Shown: positions 22,001 through 29,272 of the stretch, piece by piece | Layout of the letters: each line of letters opens with the position of its first letter | Position numbering within the stretch: the stretch's first letter is position 1 | From: Meira nashicola | Lineage: Eukaryota > Basidiomycota > Exobasidiomycetes > Exobasidiales > Brachybasidiaceae | DNA length: 64,000 nucleotides | Reading direction: 5' to 3' | Assembly (NCBI GenBank): GCA_001600355.1 | Contig: BCJU01000001.1 | Span: forward strand, 5,828,013-5,892,012 | Notes under the pieces: model-generated | The model's input: only the letters and a program-made list of their open reading frames with translations | What the model was told of the DNA's origin: nothing | Database searches by the model: none | Made by a program: the position numbers and the translations under genes

Positions 22001-23080
22001 CAAAGGGCCTGTGCTACTTCCAGCGGCTCCTGAAGTAAAATGAGGCAAAAGATTGTCCCTTAATGTTTTGAGACTCCACCCTGTGTAGTATGCACCACGT
22101 TCTAAATCGATAAAAGGTTTGACGACAAAGGAAGAGATAGGAATGCTGAGGATTGCGAAACCCAGTACGACAGCCAAAGCCAATGTTGCTCTTTTGAAGA
22201 AAGCTGATCCAACAAGGCAAACGAGAGTAGATAAGAGCAAGCAAACACTTCCATAGCTAAAGTTCCACCAAGGACCTTCAGGCAAGAAGCCATCTCTAGA
22301 TTCTCCAAATGCATCTGTCAAACTTTCAACGAAACCCAAAACATTCATAGCAGCATTCAAAGCTTGACCAAGAAAGAAGACTAATCCGATTGATCCTCCA
22401 AATTCTGGACCGAGAGAACGTGATATAAGATAATATGCACCACCACCTCGAACTTGACCGTTTGTTGAGATGGCAGAAACGGACATAGCTGTCAATGCGT
22501 CGATTGCATAAGAGATAGTGAGCAATAGTAATGCACCTATCAAACCAACTTGACCCAAGATGAACCCAAAACGTAAAAACAGGATGATACCCAAGATATT
22601 TAAACTAACAGGCATAAATACTCCGTCCCACGTTCCTAGCTTCCTTGGTATAGAACGAGACCCAATGACACCATTATTTCTTAGATGTGCTTGTGCATCG
22701 AGGCTGAGAACATGCATATGTGGTCCAGAATTACCTTGACCTGTAGCATCCTGCCCTTCTTGTCCGTTGGCATGATGATTCCGGTGGTGGGGATGATGAT
22801 GATGATGCTGTCCTCGAATTTTGCGATGTTGAGGTCTAGAGGCGACAGGTGTGAAACTATTCGTACGTGAAAGATGCTTGTCTGATTTTTGACTAGAACT
22901 TGAAATGAACCTTCCATCATTTTGTCCTTCTAGATCATACGAAGTAGGACTATTATGTGTTGTCGATGGACTCGTCCTTTGTTCTTCTTGATCTTCATCT
23001 TGACCAGATGTTGTATTTCTCTGTTCTAATTGTGCATTTAAATCGTCAAAATTGGATTGTGTTGAAACGAAATGCGACAT
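19088..23080 (-). CDS. VHC1: SLC12-family cation-chloride cotransporter (vacuolar, Vhc1-like)
   Basis: Cation-chloride cotransporter; the yeast orthologue is a vacuolar K-Cl symporter important for osmotic and salt balance. The 1330-residue single-exon product has a disordered N-terminus with a His-rich run at 92-103. The SLC12 core begins at KLGTWDGVFMPVSLNILGII (147) and includes the hallmark NGQVRGGGAYYLISRSLGPE. About twelve hydrophobic segments run to about residue 610. After this comes a large cytosolic C-terminal domain with the typical WRPQILLLANNPRTDWNLI and the final QYLILNELIRTNSSASTSVV...LPAPE region. The C-terminal domain contains a long Ser/Asp/Arg-rich insertion (around residues 1000-1230) with many SDSDSD and RRSRSES stretches, probably phosphorylated. 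The ending fits the family, so the frame is complete. Confidence 0.92.
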   Translation of the reverse strand: MSHFVSTQSNFDDLNAQLEQRNTTSGQDEDQEEQRTSPSTTHNSPTSYDLEGQNDGRFISSSSQKSDKHLSRTNSFTPVASRPQHRKIRGQHHHHHPHHRNHHANGQEGQDATGQGNSGPHMHVLSLDAQAHLRNNGVIGSRSIPRKLGTWDGVFMPVSLNILGIILFLRFGFILGQVGLIGALLLLTISYAIDALTAMSVSAISTNGQVRGGGAYYLISRSLGPEFGGSIGLVFFLGQALNAAMNVLGFVESLTDAFGESRDGFLPEGPWWNFSYGSVCLLLSTLVCLVGSAFFKRATLALAVVLGFAILSIPISSFVVKPFIDLERGAYYTGWSLKTLRDNLLPHFTSGAAGSSTGPLKENWQTVFGVLFPAVTGLLAGVSMSGDLRKPSKSIPKGTNWSLIFTYGIYVLSFLVFAGTISRQSFYLDVGIVSDVALSPQLITFGVLASTAFSALMGVMACGKILQAIARDDLLPVLEVFAQGTEVNDTPIYAVVATWIFCQAVLFVDSVNLIAQLVTMTSLSTFGTLSFATLALKAGGAPSFRPSFRYWNIWTAGAGTLLSFGAMFFTEPYAASGCIVLAVFLFSAIHLFCPPKPWGDVTRNLNYHIVRKYLLRLDERKGRVTHWRPQILLLANNPRTDWNLIIFCNSLKKGALYVLGHVLKGEFNECLFELRKQQIAWLKLVDVSGIKSFVNLIIANDEREGARNLILSCGLGGMRPNIVCLGFPRNLPKAPIPEAAKDRTTPYKRDDSEITIRPGAEEAGYQSIDVRTLPTDIGRKETPIQPQTFVGILEDALALQKALAVAYGFENMSLDGPSTQYRREQKAKGEEEDLYIDLWPVQIQSPEADQSHAWDTYTMILQLGTILSMTGSWKNHKLRVSVFVEFEQEIEEERRRVRSLLDNLRVPASLRVFSLSAEQVTNYACIVRGKEPVPKPIEIVLAGDPWWEMLKSLRKEEERRQHEKAEKRKSNAQPVPGSSSSNQSSNAKRQSKRDQKLLGVSLPKEHLDFFQHNMQIGLAHPRAGRRARRGSMDVLGKQMPDNRMKNLSRRSRSESESESETSASDSDSDSDLSDELARLDLDDIDFLSSSAGSNNNGLRRAQTYSTGGNQTSRGQRNSSNMRRRRGSAGRAQRTRTYEGQIQRDLANVGSYGSLSSTPRPSTFRNSTIHEVVAAEEEASDPDGTLRASDRARIQAALQQKPKVSSRNTKDGTPPTSRSRSMSSVSDISIQDDEEGARGENRSARSHHETSMVTFNQLPNKAQYLILNELIRTNSSASTSVVLTALPAPEVGTSQDANRSLRYLQHLENLFSGGPPVLGVHAKQLTMTSAL

Positions 23081-23365
23081 TTTGCAGTAATGGTTGTCAA
23101 TTTCACTATGGATAGACCAAAGTGGTCTAGTAAGACCATACGAAGATGGGCGTAAAGGATAAAGGCTGATTCTTTCTTACACTTCTTTACCAGCACACCA
23201 ACAGGAGTAACGGCTTTATGCAGAACAACACTTTCAGCACGGGTCACCTGGCTGACTTTCCCCCAACGCGTGCATGCAATTATTATCCGAGGAAAAAAAA
23301 TATGAGGTGGAGAAAATAGTAGCAATTCTTCTTCTTTCCTTTTCATCATACACCCGCTGAAGATC
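23081..23365. promoter_or_regulatory. Divergent promoter, VHC1 / metaxin-like gene
   Basis: A 285-bp spacer between two divergent ATGs. It contains ACGCGT at 23266-23271 and GGGCGTAAAGG near 23150. A CT-rich stretch (23327-23350) lies just before the metaxin-like ATG. Roles are inferred from position. Confidence 0.5.
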
Positions 23366-24478
23366 ATGTCAGATATCAATTCAGCGACTGCAGCATCAAA
23401 TAATTCTTCTTTTTTTCCCGTCACAGGATGGTTCAAGTCTCTATCGGCAGCTTTTCCTAGGGTAACTTTTGATGCAGTACCTAGTCGTGAATCATGTGTA
23501 AGACCAGCAAAATATCGTCAAAAAGCTGTGTTATATGTTGACCAAGGACATCCTACTACTCGATCTACAGGAAAAAGTACGAAGAGATGGGCAAGTAGAG
23601 ATCCTAGATGCTTAGCATGGCAAATGCAATTCATCTTTAGAGGTATTCCTTTTGAATGTGTACATATTCATGACGATTATACTGCTCTTGATTATCATGG
23701 AGAAGGATTTTCAAATGTTCCAATGATACTCGATGTTGATGGAACAGTGGTAGGGCAAAAACATTTGAAGAAATGGGCAGATACCGTACAACCTTTTTCA
23801 TCTGAAATCGAAGAAAGAACAAAAGGAGCTCACGCAAAGACATTGAATAGCGTAATTCAAGGTCCACTTATGGCAGGCGTTTTGCTTGAATTAATCTTGC
23901 TGCCGGATAATGTATCTTCTACGAAATCTCAAATACCTTATCTTTCCCGCAAAACACAATCACACCTAGCCGTACAAAGGAAAGCAAGAATTGCTTCTCA
24001 AATTCAAGCACTAAGACATTCCAGTCCAACTTCACAGATGCCAGGTTGGATTACAACTATGCATGGCCTCTTAAATACAGGTGGAGGAATAGGAAGTACA
24101 GGAACTGCAACAGCTGATGAAACGGAAGAAGATCATGATCAAGGTTTGTCGATTGCCGCATTGGGGTTTGATGTCGATCAATTAGATCAAGAATCTATAA
24201 GGACAGAAGCGTGCGAGGCAATTGATATTCTTGCCACTTTATTCCCTATTGAAGATTCACAAGGCTCAGAAAAAGAAGCTGTATCTTCATGGCTTTGTGG
24301 AACATCTTCGCCAAGTCAATTAGACGCAGCTTTCTTTGCACTTTTGCACACAATAATGTCTCTACCTGTTCAAGGTTCACAAAGCAAATCACTACGGTCG
24401 ACTGTCGAGAAATATCCGCATATAATTGCTTATATGCGAAGGATATGGTCCGAATACGTCAAGCCGTTGGGTGGATGA
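23366..24478 (+). CDS. Metaxin/Sam35-Sam37-like mitochondrial outer membrane protein (tentative)
   Basis: A 370-residue single-exon protein that resembles the metaxin group (Sam35/Sam37), whose members are peripheral or anchored parts of the sorting and assembly machinery for outer-membrane beta-barrel proteins. What I see is a thioredoxin/GST-like N-terminal segment, residues about 80-140: CLAWQMQFIFRGIPFECVHI, then FSNVPMILDVDGTVVGQ. This has the FRG..FE and VP.L..DG..V pattern of metaxin N-terminal domains. A helical C-terminal half contains ACEAIDILATLF and SQLDAAFFALLHTIM, the latter being the usual SSLDAxxFxxLH motif of metaxin GST-C domains. No clear membrane anchor is visible at the C-terminus. 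Assignment to Sam35 versus Sam37 is not possible by eye, and a generic GST-like protein is the alternative. Confidence 0.6.
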   Translation: MSDINSATAASNNSSFFPVTGWFKSLSAAFPRVTFDAVPSRESCVRPAKYRQKAVLYVDQGHPTTRSTGKSTKRWASRDPRCLAWQMQFIFRGIPFECVHIHDDYTALDYHGEGFSNVPMILDVDGTVVGQKHLKKWADTVQPFSSEIEERTKGAHAKTLNSVIQGPLMAGVLLELILLPDNVSSTKSQIPYLSRKTQSHLAVQRKARIASQIQALRHSSPTSQMPGWITTMHGLLNTGGGIGSTGTATADETEEDHDQGLSIAALGFDVDQLDQESIRTEACEAIDILATLFPIEDSQGSEKEAVSSWLCGTSSPSQLDAAFFALLHTIMSLPVQGSQSKSLRSTVEKYPHIIAYMRRIWSEYVKPLGG

Positions 24479-24801
24479 GTTAGACGAATGTTGTACAATT
24501 ATATGAATGCATACCTTGAGAACATAGATGAGGAATTAAATTATTGAGGAAGGAAGGAAACATGAAACATATGAACGTTCCGTCTAGTTAGCAGGGCGAG
24601 AAAATTATGCCTACAAGTGAGTTCTTGACGCGTAAAGTATTACTTACACCCACGCGTTTAAATAAGCTTTTTTTAACCAACACTTCGTTACAATCGGCGT
24701 GCCGCACTAAAATAGGTTTTAACGGCTTGTGTTGCGGAAAGCATTTGTTGAATGTCATTCACCATCTCGAATCGACAATCAAGTCGTAAAGGAATGCAAT
24801 C
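24479..24801. promoter_or_regulatory. Intergenic region and SRS2 promoter
   Basis: A 323-bp spacer between two plus-strand genes. Its main feature is the pair of ACGCGT palindromes described separately. No other gene is visible. Confidence 0.45.
24628..24657. promoter_or_regulatory. Pair of ACGCGT (MCB-like) elements upstream of SRS2
   Basis: ACGCGT occurs at 24628-24633 (GACGCGTAAAG) and again at 24652-24657 (CCACGCGTTTA), 24 bp apart and 145-175 bp upstream of the SRS2 ATG. ACGCGT is the MluI cell-cycle box bound by MBF (Mbp1-Swi6) in yeasts, which drives G1/S expression of replication and repair genes. Paired sites in front of a repair helicase fit that role, which is inference. Confidence 0.5.
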
Positions 24802-27800
24802 ATGTCCCAAAATATGGGCTCATTTGCTCCGATAGACCTTACTGATGGAGATGAAAGGCCAGCTTACCTTTCAATCCTTTCTGAAGCACAATACAATGCG
24901 GTCACTGCTGATCCTGATGAGCCATTACAAATTTTGGCAGGTCCAGGAAGTGGAAAGACGCGGGTGTTGGTATCCCGCGTTGCTTGGTTAATTTTAGAAA
25001 AGAAGATCAGTCCTAGGGATATGGTTGTCGTAACATTCACAAATAAAGCGGCGAATGAGATGAAAGAAAGATTGTTAAAGTTGATCGGAAAAGAAAGAAC
25101 TGAAAATTTAATCTTGGGAACTTTTCATGCTACTTGTGCACGTTATTTGAGAAGACATGCAACCAATATCGGTATCAAGAATAATTTTTCAATCTGTGAT
25201 GTTGATGAACAAAAACGATTTTTTAAACAGTTGGCGAAAGATGACGAATCAGTTGAGGCGAAATTAAAAGTGATGAACATGAGCCCGGCAAAATTTTCAG
25301 GTTTTGCAATGAACGAAATTTCAAAAGCTAAAGCTAAAAATCTAGATGCAAGAGGATATATCGATCATTGTAAACAAAAGGCGGCTGAAGCAAAAGGAAT
25401 GAAAAAATACACAGACGAAAAGAAATTTGAATTGATAGGACACACTTATATCGAATATGAAACTCATTTACGCGATATCAACTCATTAGACTTTGATGAT
25501 CTAATGATGTTCGGATTACGATTGTTCTCTGAGCACGGAAGGGTGATTGCAAATTTACGTCATGTTCTCGTTGATGAATTTCAAGATACAAATATAATCC
25601 AATATGATCTGATGAGCTGTTTAGCCGGAAGGACTGGATCTCGCGGATCTGTTTCGATCGTTGGTGATCCTGATCAATCAATTTACGGTTGGCGCTCAGC
25701 AGAAGTGGGAAATTTGGAAACTATGGCGAAAGAATTTGCAGCGTGGACAAAATCTGGTAAAGTCAAACGTGCATTTTTGGAAGAGAATTATCGCAGTACA
25801 GGTAGTATCTTGCAGGTAGCAAAAGGAGTAATCGATGGCAGCACATCTCGCATCGATCGTAATTTGTTCACAAGTCATCAAGATGGTCCGCACGTCATCC
25901 TTAGAAATCCAGAAAATGAAGAGGAAGAAGCTACATTTATTGCGACCGAAATAAAGAGATTGGTCGCATGCTCAGGTGGTTTATACAACTTTGATGACTT
26001 TGCAATCCTTCTACGATTCAACGCACTTTCACGAAATGTTGAACAACAACTTTCGAAAGAGAATGTTCCATTACGTATTTTAGGTGGTGCTCGTTTCTTT
26101 GAACGTAAAGAAGTGAAGGATTTACTGGCGTATGTTTCATTGGCTGATAATCCTGAATACGTTCCAGCTTTGAATAGGGTGATTAATGTACCCAAGCGCA
26201 AGATAGGTGATAAAACGGTCGAAAATCTTAAGTCGATGGCGAAAGAGAAAGGGATGAGTATAATGGCCCTTATTCAAACGATTGCAAGCGGAGAAAGTCT
26301 TTCAGGTATCACAGGTGCTGTTAAAAATCAATTAATTAAATTCGCTGAAACCATCAATGAGATACAGCAAATGGGTTTAGATGGAAGGCCAGCTAACGAG
26401 ATCCTAACAACGGTGATCAAAAAAGTCAATTACGAGGAATACCTGAAGCAAGAGCCAGATTACAAGGAAAGATGGGAAAACGTGAAAGAATTGATCAACT
26501 TTTCGCACATCGTAATGCGCAGTATTGGATTGGCTACGATTTCAGAGACATATGATGATGAAATGAATTTGATTCATGCTCGCGGTGATGGTGATGATGA
26601 TGAAGACGATGATGATACTCATCCAAAATCTTTTTCGTCAGAAATCAATAATTATTCATCTACTCAATTACCAACTCAAAACAAAAAAGGCAAGGCAAGA
26701 CAAAGTACTCAAAATAGCTTATCTGAATCCAAGAAGCGTGCTTATAAAAATACTGAAGAAGGCGTCAAGAGTAACACAAACAATTCAACATCTTTGTCAT
26801 CAAAAAAGAGAAAGTCTTCGTCATCATCGACTAAGCAACATGCTGGCGATGACAGTTTAATTAATCTGCTTACTTCTTTGGATGAGGATCAAGATGTCAA
26901 AGCTACAACTGAAAACGAACAAGGCTCAGTCAGAGAGTTGATCAGTATCGATGATGACGAAGACGAAGGTGAGAAAACCCCTTTACGTGTGTTTTTAGAA
27001 GCATGCTCCTTGTCTACTGATATGCAAGAAAAGGAAGAGGAGGATGCAGCTCAAGCAGCAAAAGTGACAGTTTCTACAGTTCATGCTGCGAAAGGTTTGG
27101 AATTTCCTGTGGTATTTATCATCTCTGTAGAGAATACTACATTTCCTTTTTATCGTTCCATGAACTCACAAGAGGAGCTCGATGAAGAAAATCGATTGCT
27201 TTACGTGGCAATTACTCGTGCTCAAACGTTGTGTTATCTTACTCATGTAAAGAGGCGCGAGGTTTTTGGCAATAGTGAACATCGAGAATTGAGTCCGTTC
27301 ATTTCACGTATAGCTGATTCAAAAGACTATGAAGACGGAAGGTGGTATGACAGATCAAATAGTTTAGAGGACGTGACTGTAGAAGGAGGTTATGATATCA
27401 AATCATTTTTACCTAAACGTGTTCCAAAAGGCAATTTCAGCAAATATCGTCCTTCATTAACGATGGAAGTGATTTCTACTTTTGCCAAGATCTTAAATCG
27501 AGCTGTACCACCGGAAGATCGAATCAATAAATTGACAAGCGCCTTTGATGGTAGTGAAATTGCAGTGAACATCAAAAAGATGGACTCAAAGATAAAAAGT
27601 GTAAAGAGCGGCAAAGGTGCACGACTTTCTTCAGGTGTAACTGCGAATGTATCTTTTCAATTCGCATCGGGACGACCCACCAGCAGCGGTCTTGGTGCAA
27701 ATGACACTACCAAAAAGGACTCTGGATCAAAATCTTTCAATAATTCGTGGACACCTAATGCTGGCCCTTCTTCATTCACTTCGGCCGCATCATTATTATC

Positions 27801-27960
27801 ATCACAAAGTGGAATTAATCCATTGCAAATTGCCAATCAAAACGTATCGCAAAGTAGTAGTAGTAGCATGGGCCCCAAACTCGTTAATACATCAAACAAA
27901 CGTTTAGGTATGGGACGGGGCCCGCTCAAACCAACGATACCAAAGAAAGACAAGCAATAA
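24802..27960 (+). CDS. SRS2: UvrD/Rep-family 3'-5' DNA helicase, Srs2
   Basis: Superfamily 1A helicase that translocates 3' to 5' on single-stranded DNA and removes Rad51 filaments, limiting unwanted recombination. The 1052-residue single-exon product shows the motif series Q (LSEAQYNAV, 27-35), Walker A GPGSGKT (47-53), Ia (VVTFTNKAANEMKER), II (VLVDEFQDTN, near 255), III (SIVGDPDQSIYGWRSA), IV (LEENYRST), V (TVSTVHAAKGLEFPVVF, near 757) and VI (LLYVAITRAQ). A disordered acidic and Ser-rich insert of about 150 residues (roughly 585-730) interrupts domain 2 between motifs IV and V. The C-terminus beyond residue 850 is Ser/Asn-rich, and a canonical PCNA or SUMO-interacting sequence is not obvious by eye. 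A Hmi1-type mitochondrial helicase is less likely because no presequence is seen and the protein is long. Confidence 0.9.
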   Translation: MSQNMGSFAPIDLTDGDERPAYLSILSEAQYNAVTADPDEPLQILAGPGSGKTRVLVSRVAWLILEKKISPRDMVVVTFTNKAANEMKERLLKLIGKERTENLILGTFHATCARYLRRHATNIGIKNNFSICDVDEQKRFFKQLAKDDESVEAKLKVMNMSPAKFSGFAMNEISKAKAKNLDARGYIDHCKQKAAEAKGMKKYTDEKKFELIGHTYIEYETHLRDINSLDFDDLMMFGLRLFSEHGRVIANLRHVLVDEFQDTNIIQYDLMSCLAGRTGSRGSVSIVGDPDQSIYGWRSAEVGNLETMAKEFAAWTKSGKVKRAFLEENYRSTGSILQVAKGVIDGSTSRIDRNLFTSHQDGPHVILRNPENEEEEATFIATEIKRLVACSGGLYNFDDFAILLRFNALSRNVEQQLSKENVPLRILGGARFFERKEVKDLLAYVSLADNPEYVPALNRVINVPKRKIGDKTVENLKSMAKEKGMSIMALIQTIASGESLSGITGAVKNQLIKFAETINEIQQMGLDGRPANEILTTVIKKVNYEEYLKQEPDYKERWENVKELINFSHIVMRSIGLATISETYDDEMNLIHARGDGDDDEDDDDTHPKSFSSEINNYSSTQLPTQNKKGKARQSTQNSLSESKKRAYKNTEEGVKSNTNNSTSLSSKKRKSSSSSTKQHAGDDSLINLLTSLDEDQDVKATTENEQGSVRELISIDDDEDEGEKTPLRVFLEACSLSTDMQEKEEEDAAQAAKVTVSTVHAAKGLEFPVVFIISVENTTFPFYRSMNSQEELDEENRLLYVAITRAQTLCYLTHVKRREVFGNSEHRELSPFISRIADSKDYEDGRWYDRSNSLEDVTVEGGYDIKSFLPKRVPKGNFSKYRPSLTMEVISTFAKILNRAVPPEDRINKLTSAFDGSEIAVNIKKMDSKIKSVKSGKGARLSSGVTANVSFQFASGRPTSSGLGANDTTKKDSGSKSFNNSWTPNAGPSSFTSAASLLSSQSGINPLQIANQNVSQSSSSSMGPKLVNTSNKRLGMGRGPLKPTIPKKDKQ

Positions 27961-28086
27961 AAAAGAAGTTACCCTAGTCATGTCACCCTATTTTCATACC
28001 CATCATTTATGTATATTCATTTGTCATATTTATTATTTTATTATTTCAATTATACTGTCTACTTTTACATAATGTACATGTTCTAA

Positions 28087-29016
28087 TTACGAATCAAGTT
28101 CGATCGTTTTTCGTGCTTTGAATTTTTTCGTCGCTCGAGTGGGTAAAGTATTGCAAAGCTGATTGCCATAAAGGGTGATCTCAATTTTTCCTACATCTGG
28201 CGTAAAAGGATCGATTTTCGTATTTTGTTGACCTGGGATAGTGATTTGAACAATAAACACACATCCTTGTTTGGGTATAATTTTGACCTTATTTACACTT
28301 TTTCGTCTTTTGTCTTCGATTTGAATAGATTTTGGTTGTGATATCAATTGAAACGTAGATTCACCTTCTTTCGCAACAATGCCTTGTATGCCTACCAAAG
28401 AAGGATTTTTAGACCGAATAACACGAATAGGAGCTCCAGTAAAATCGGCTTTGACGATAGTACTTTGGATTGCTGATTGATTGGCAGGATTAATCAGAGC
28501 ATGCGAAGAGTTTGAAGATGTTTGGATGATATTTTGATTGATTTGATCATTCTGGTCAACAAGTCCCAATAGTCTTTGAATGTATCCTAGCCATAAATGA
28601 TGTACTTGCAACAAAGACTCATATGTGATATTCTCATCAACTTCATCCAATCCTACTCTCTTTCTTTGTCTCCTACTTAACGGTTTATCTGATTGATTGA
28701 ACTTGCTTGCAATCTCAATTGTCCTTAACGCATTTGCGGAGGGTGTAGTACGTCTCTTACTCTTTTTGATCAATCTTTTCTCTCTTTTTTGAATTTTTTG
28801 AGCAGCAACAGAACCCGGTGGCGGTATCGGTCGTGCTCTGTCTAAATTTTCCAACGTGATACGTTTATCTTGAACGCGAGTATTGAATGCTTGTGCAGCA
28901 TTTGCGGTGGAAGATGTACTGGGTGATAGAGTTGGACCTCCTTCTGTGAGAATGGAAACAAAAACGTTTCGACTTTTTCGAAGATTTTCGTCGTTTTCGT
29001 TCTTGTAGTCACTCAT
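28087..29016 (-). CDS. POP4: RNase P/MRP protein subunit Pop4 (Rpp29)
   Basis: Subunit shared by RNase P (tRNA 5' maturation) and RNase MRP (rRNA processing) in the nucleus. The 309-residue product has an N-terminal basic region (KREKRLIKKSKRR) and a central YESLLQVHHLWLGYIQRLLG. The C-terminal Sm-like Rpp29 domain, at residues about 188-280, includes KADFTGAPIRVIRSKNPSLV, GIQGIVAKEGESTFQLISQP and VKIIPKQGCVFIV. These are the family's characteristic strands (G..I.V..S..PSLVG..GIV..ET...F). Length fits fungal Pop4 (279 in yeast). It converges with SRS2 (126-bp gap) and diverges from CEF1. Confidence 0.9.
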   Translation of the reverse strand: MSDYKNENDENLRKSRNVFVSILTEGGPTLSPSTSSTANAAQAFNTRVQDKRITLENLDRARPIPPPGSVAAQKIQKREKRLIKKSKRRTTPSANALRTIEIASKFNQSDKPLSRRQRKRVGLDEVDENITYESLLQVHHLWLGYIQRLLGLVDQNDQINQNIIQTSSNSSHALINPANQSAIQSTIVKADFTGAPIRVIRSKNPSLVGIQGIVAKEGESTFQLISQPKSIQIEDKRRKSVNKVKIIPKQGCVFIVQITIPGQQNTKIDPFTPDVGKIEITLYGNQLCNTLPTRATKKFKARKTIELDS

Positions 29017-29272
29017 CGTGCCAGCAGATCCAATTGCGAGCGAATAATAAGTTATATCATTCTTGCGGATATGATGGTAATGGAAGAATGGAAGAAATTA
29101 CGGATATGCATTTCACTAAAATTTATTACGCGTACAAAGTTAAGGTGCATATCCGCCTTTCCTGTACTCACACGCAAAAAAAAATATGCGTTGAATTAAT
29201 GTGTTTTTCGGATGCCTTTCGAATCATTTTACCAAATACCATCTCCCTTCTCCTAGATCATTCTTGCCAAAA
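29017..29272. promoter_or_regulatory. Divergent promoter, POP4 / CEF1
   Basis: A 256-bp spacer between two RNA-processing genes facing away from each other. ACGCGT lies at 29128-29133 in the context TTACGCGTACAAAG, which closely matches AAACGCGTACAAAA in the ABC/AIM22 promoter. Confidence 0.5.
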
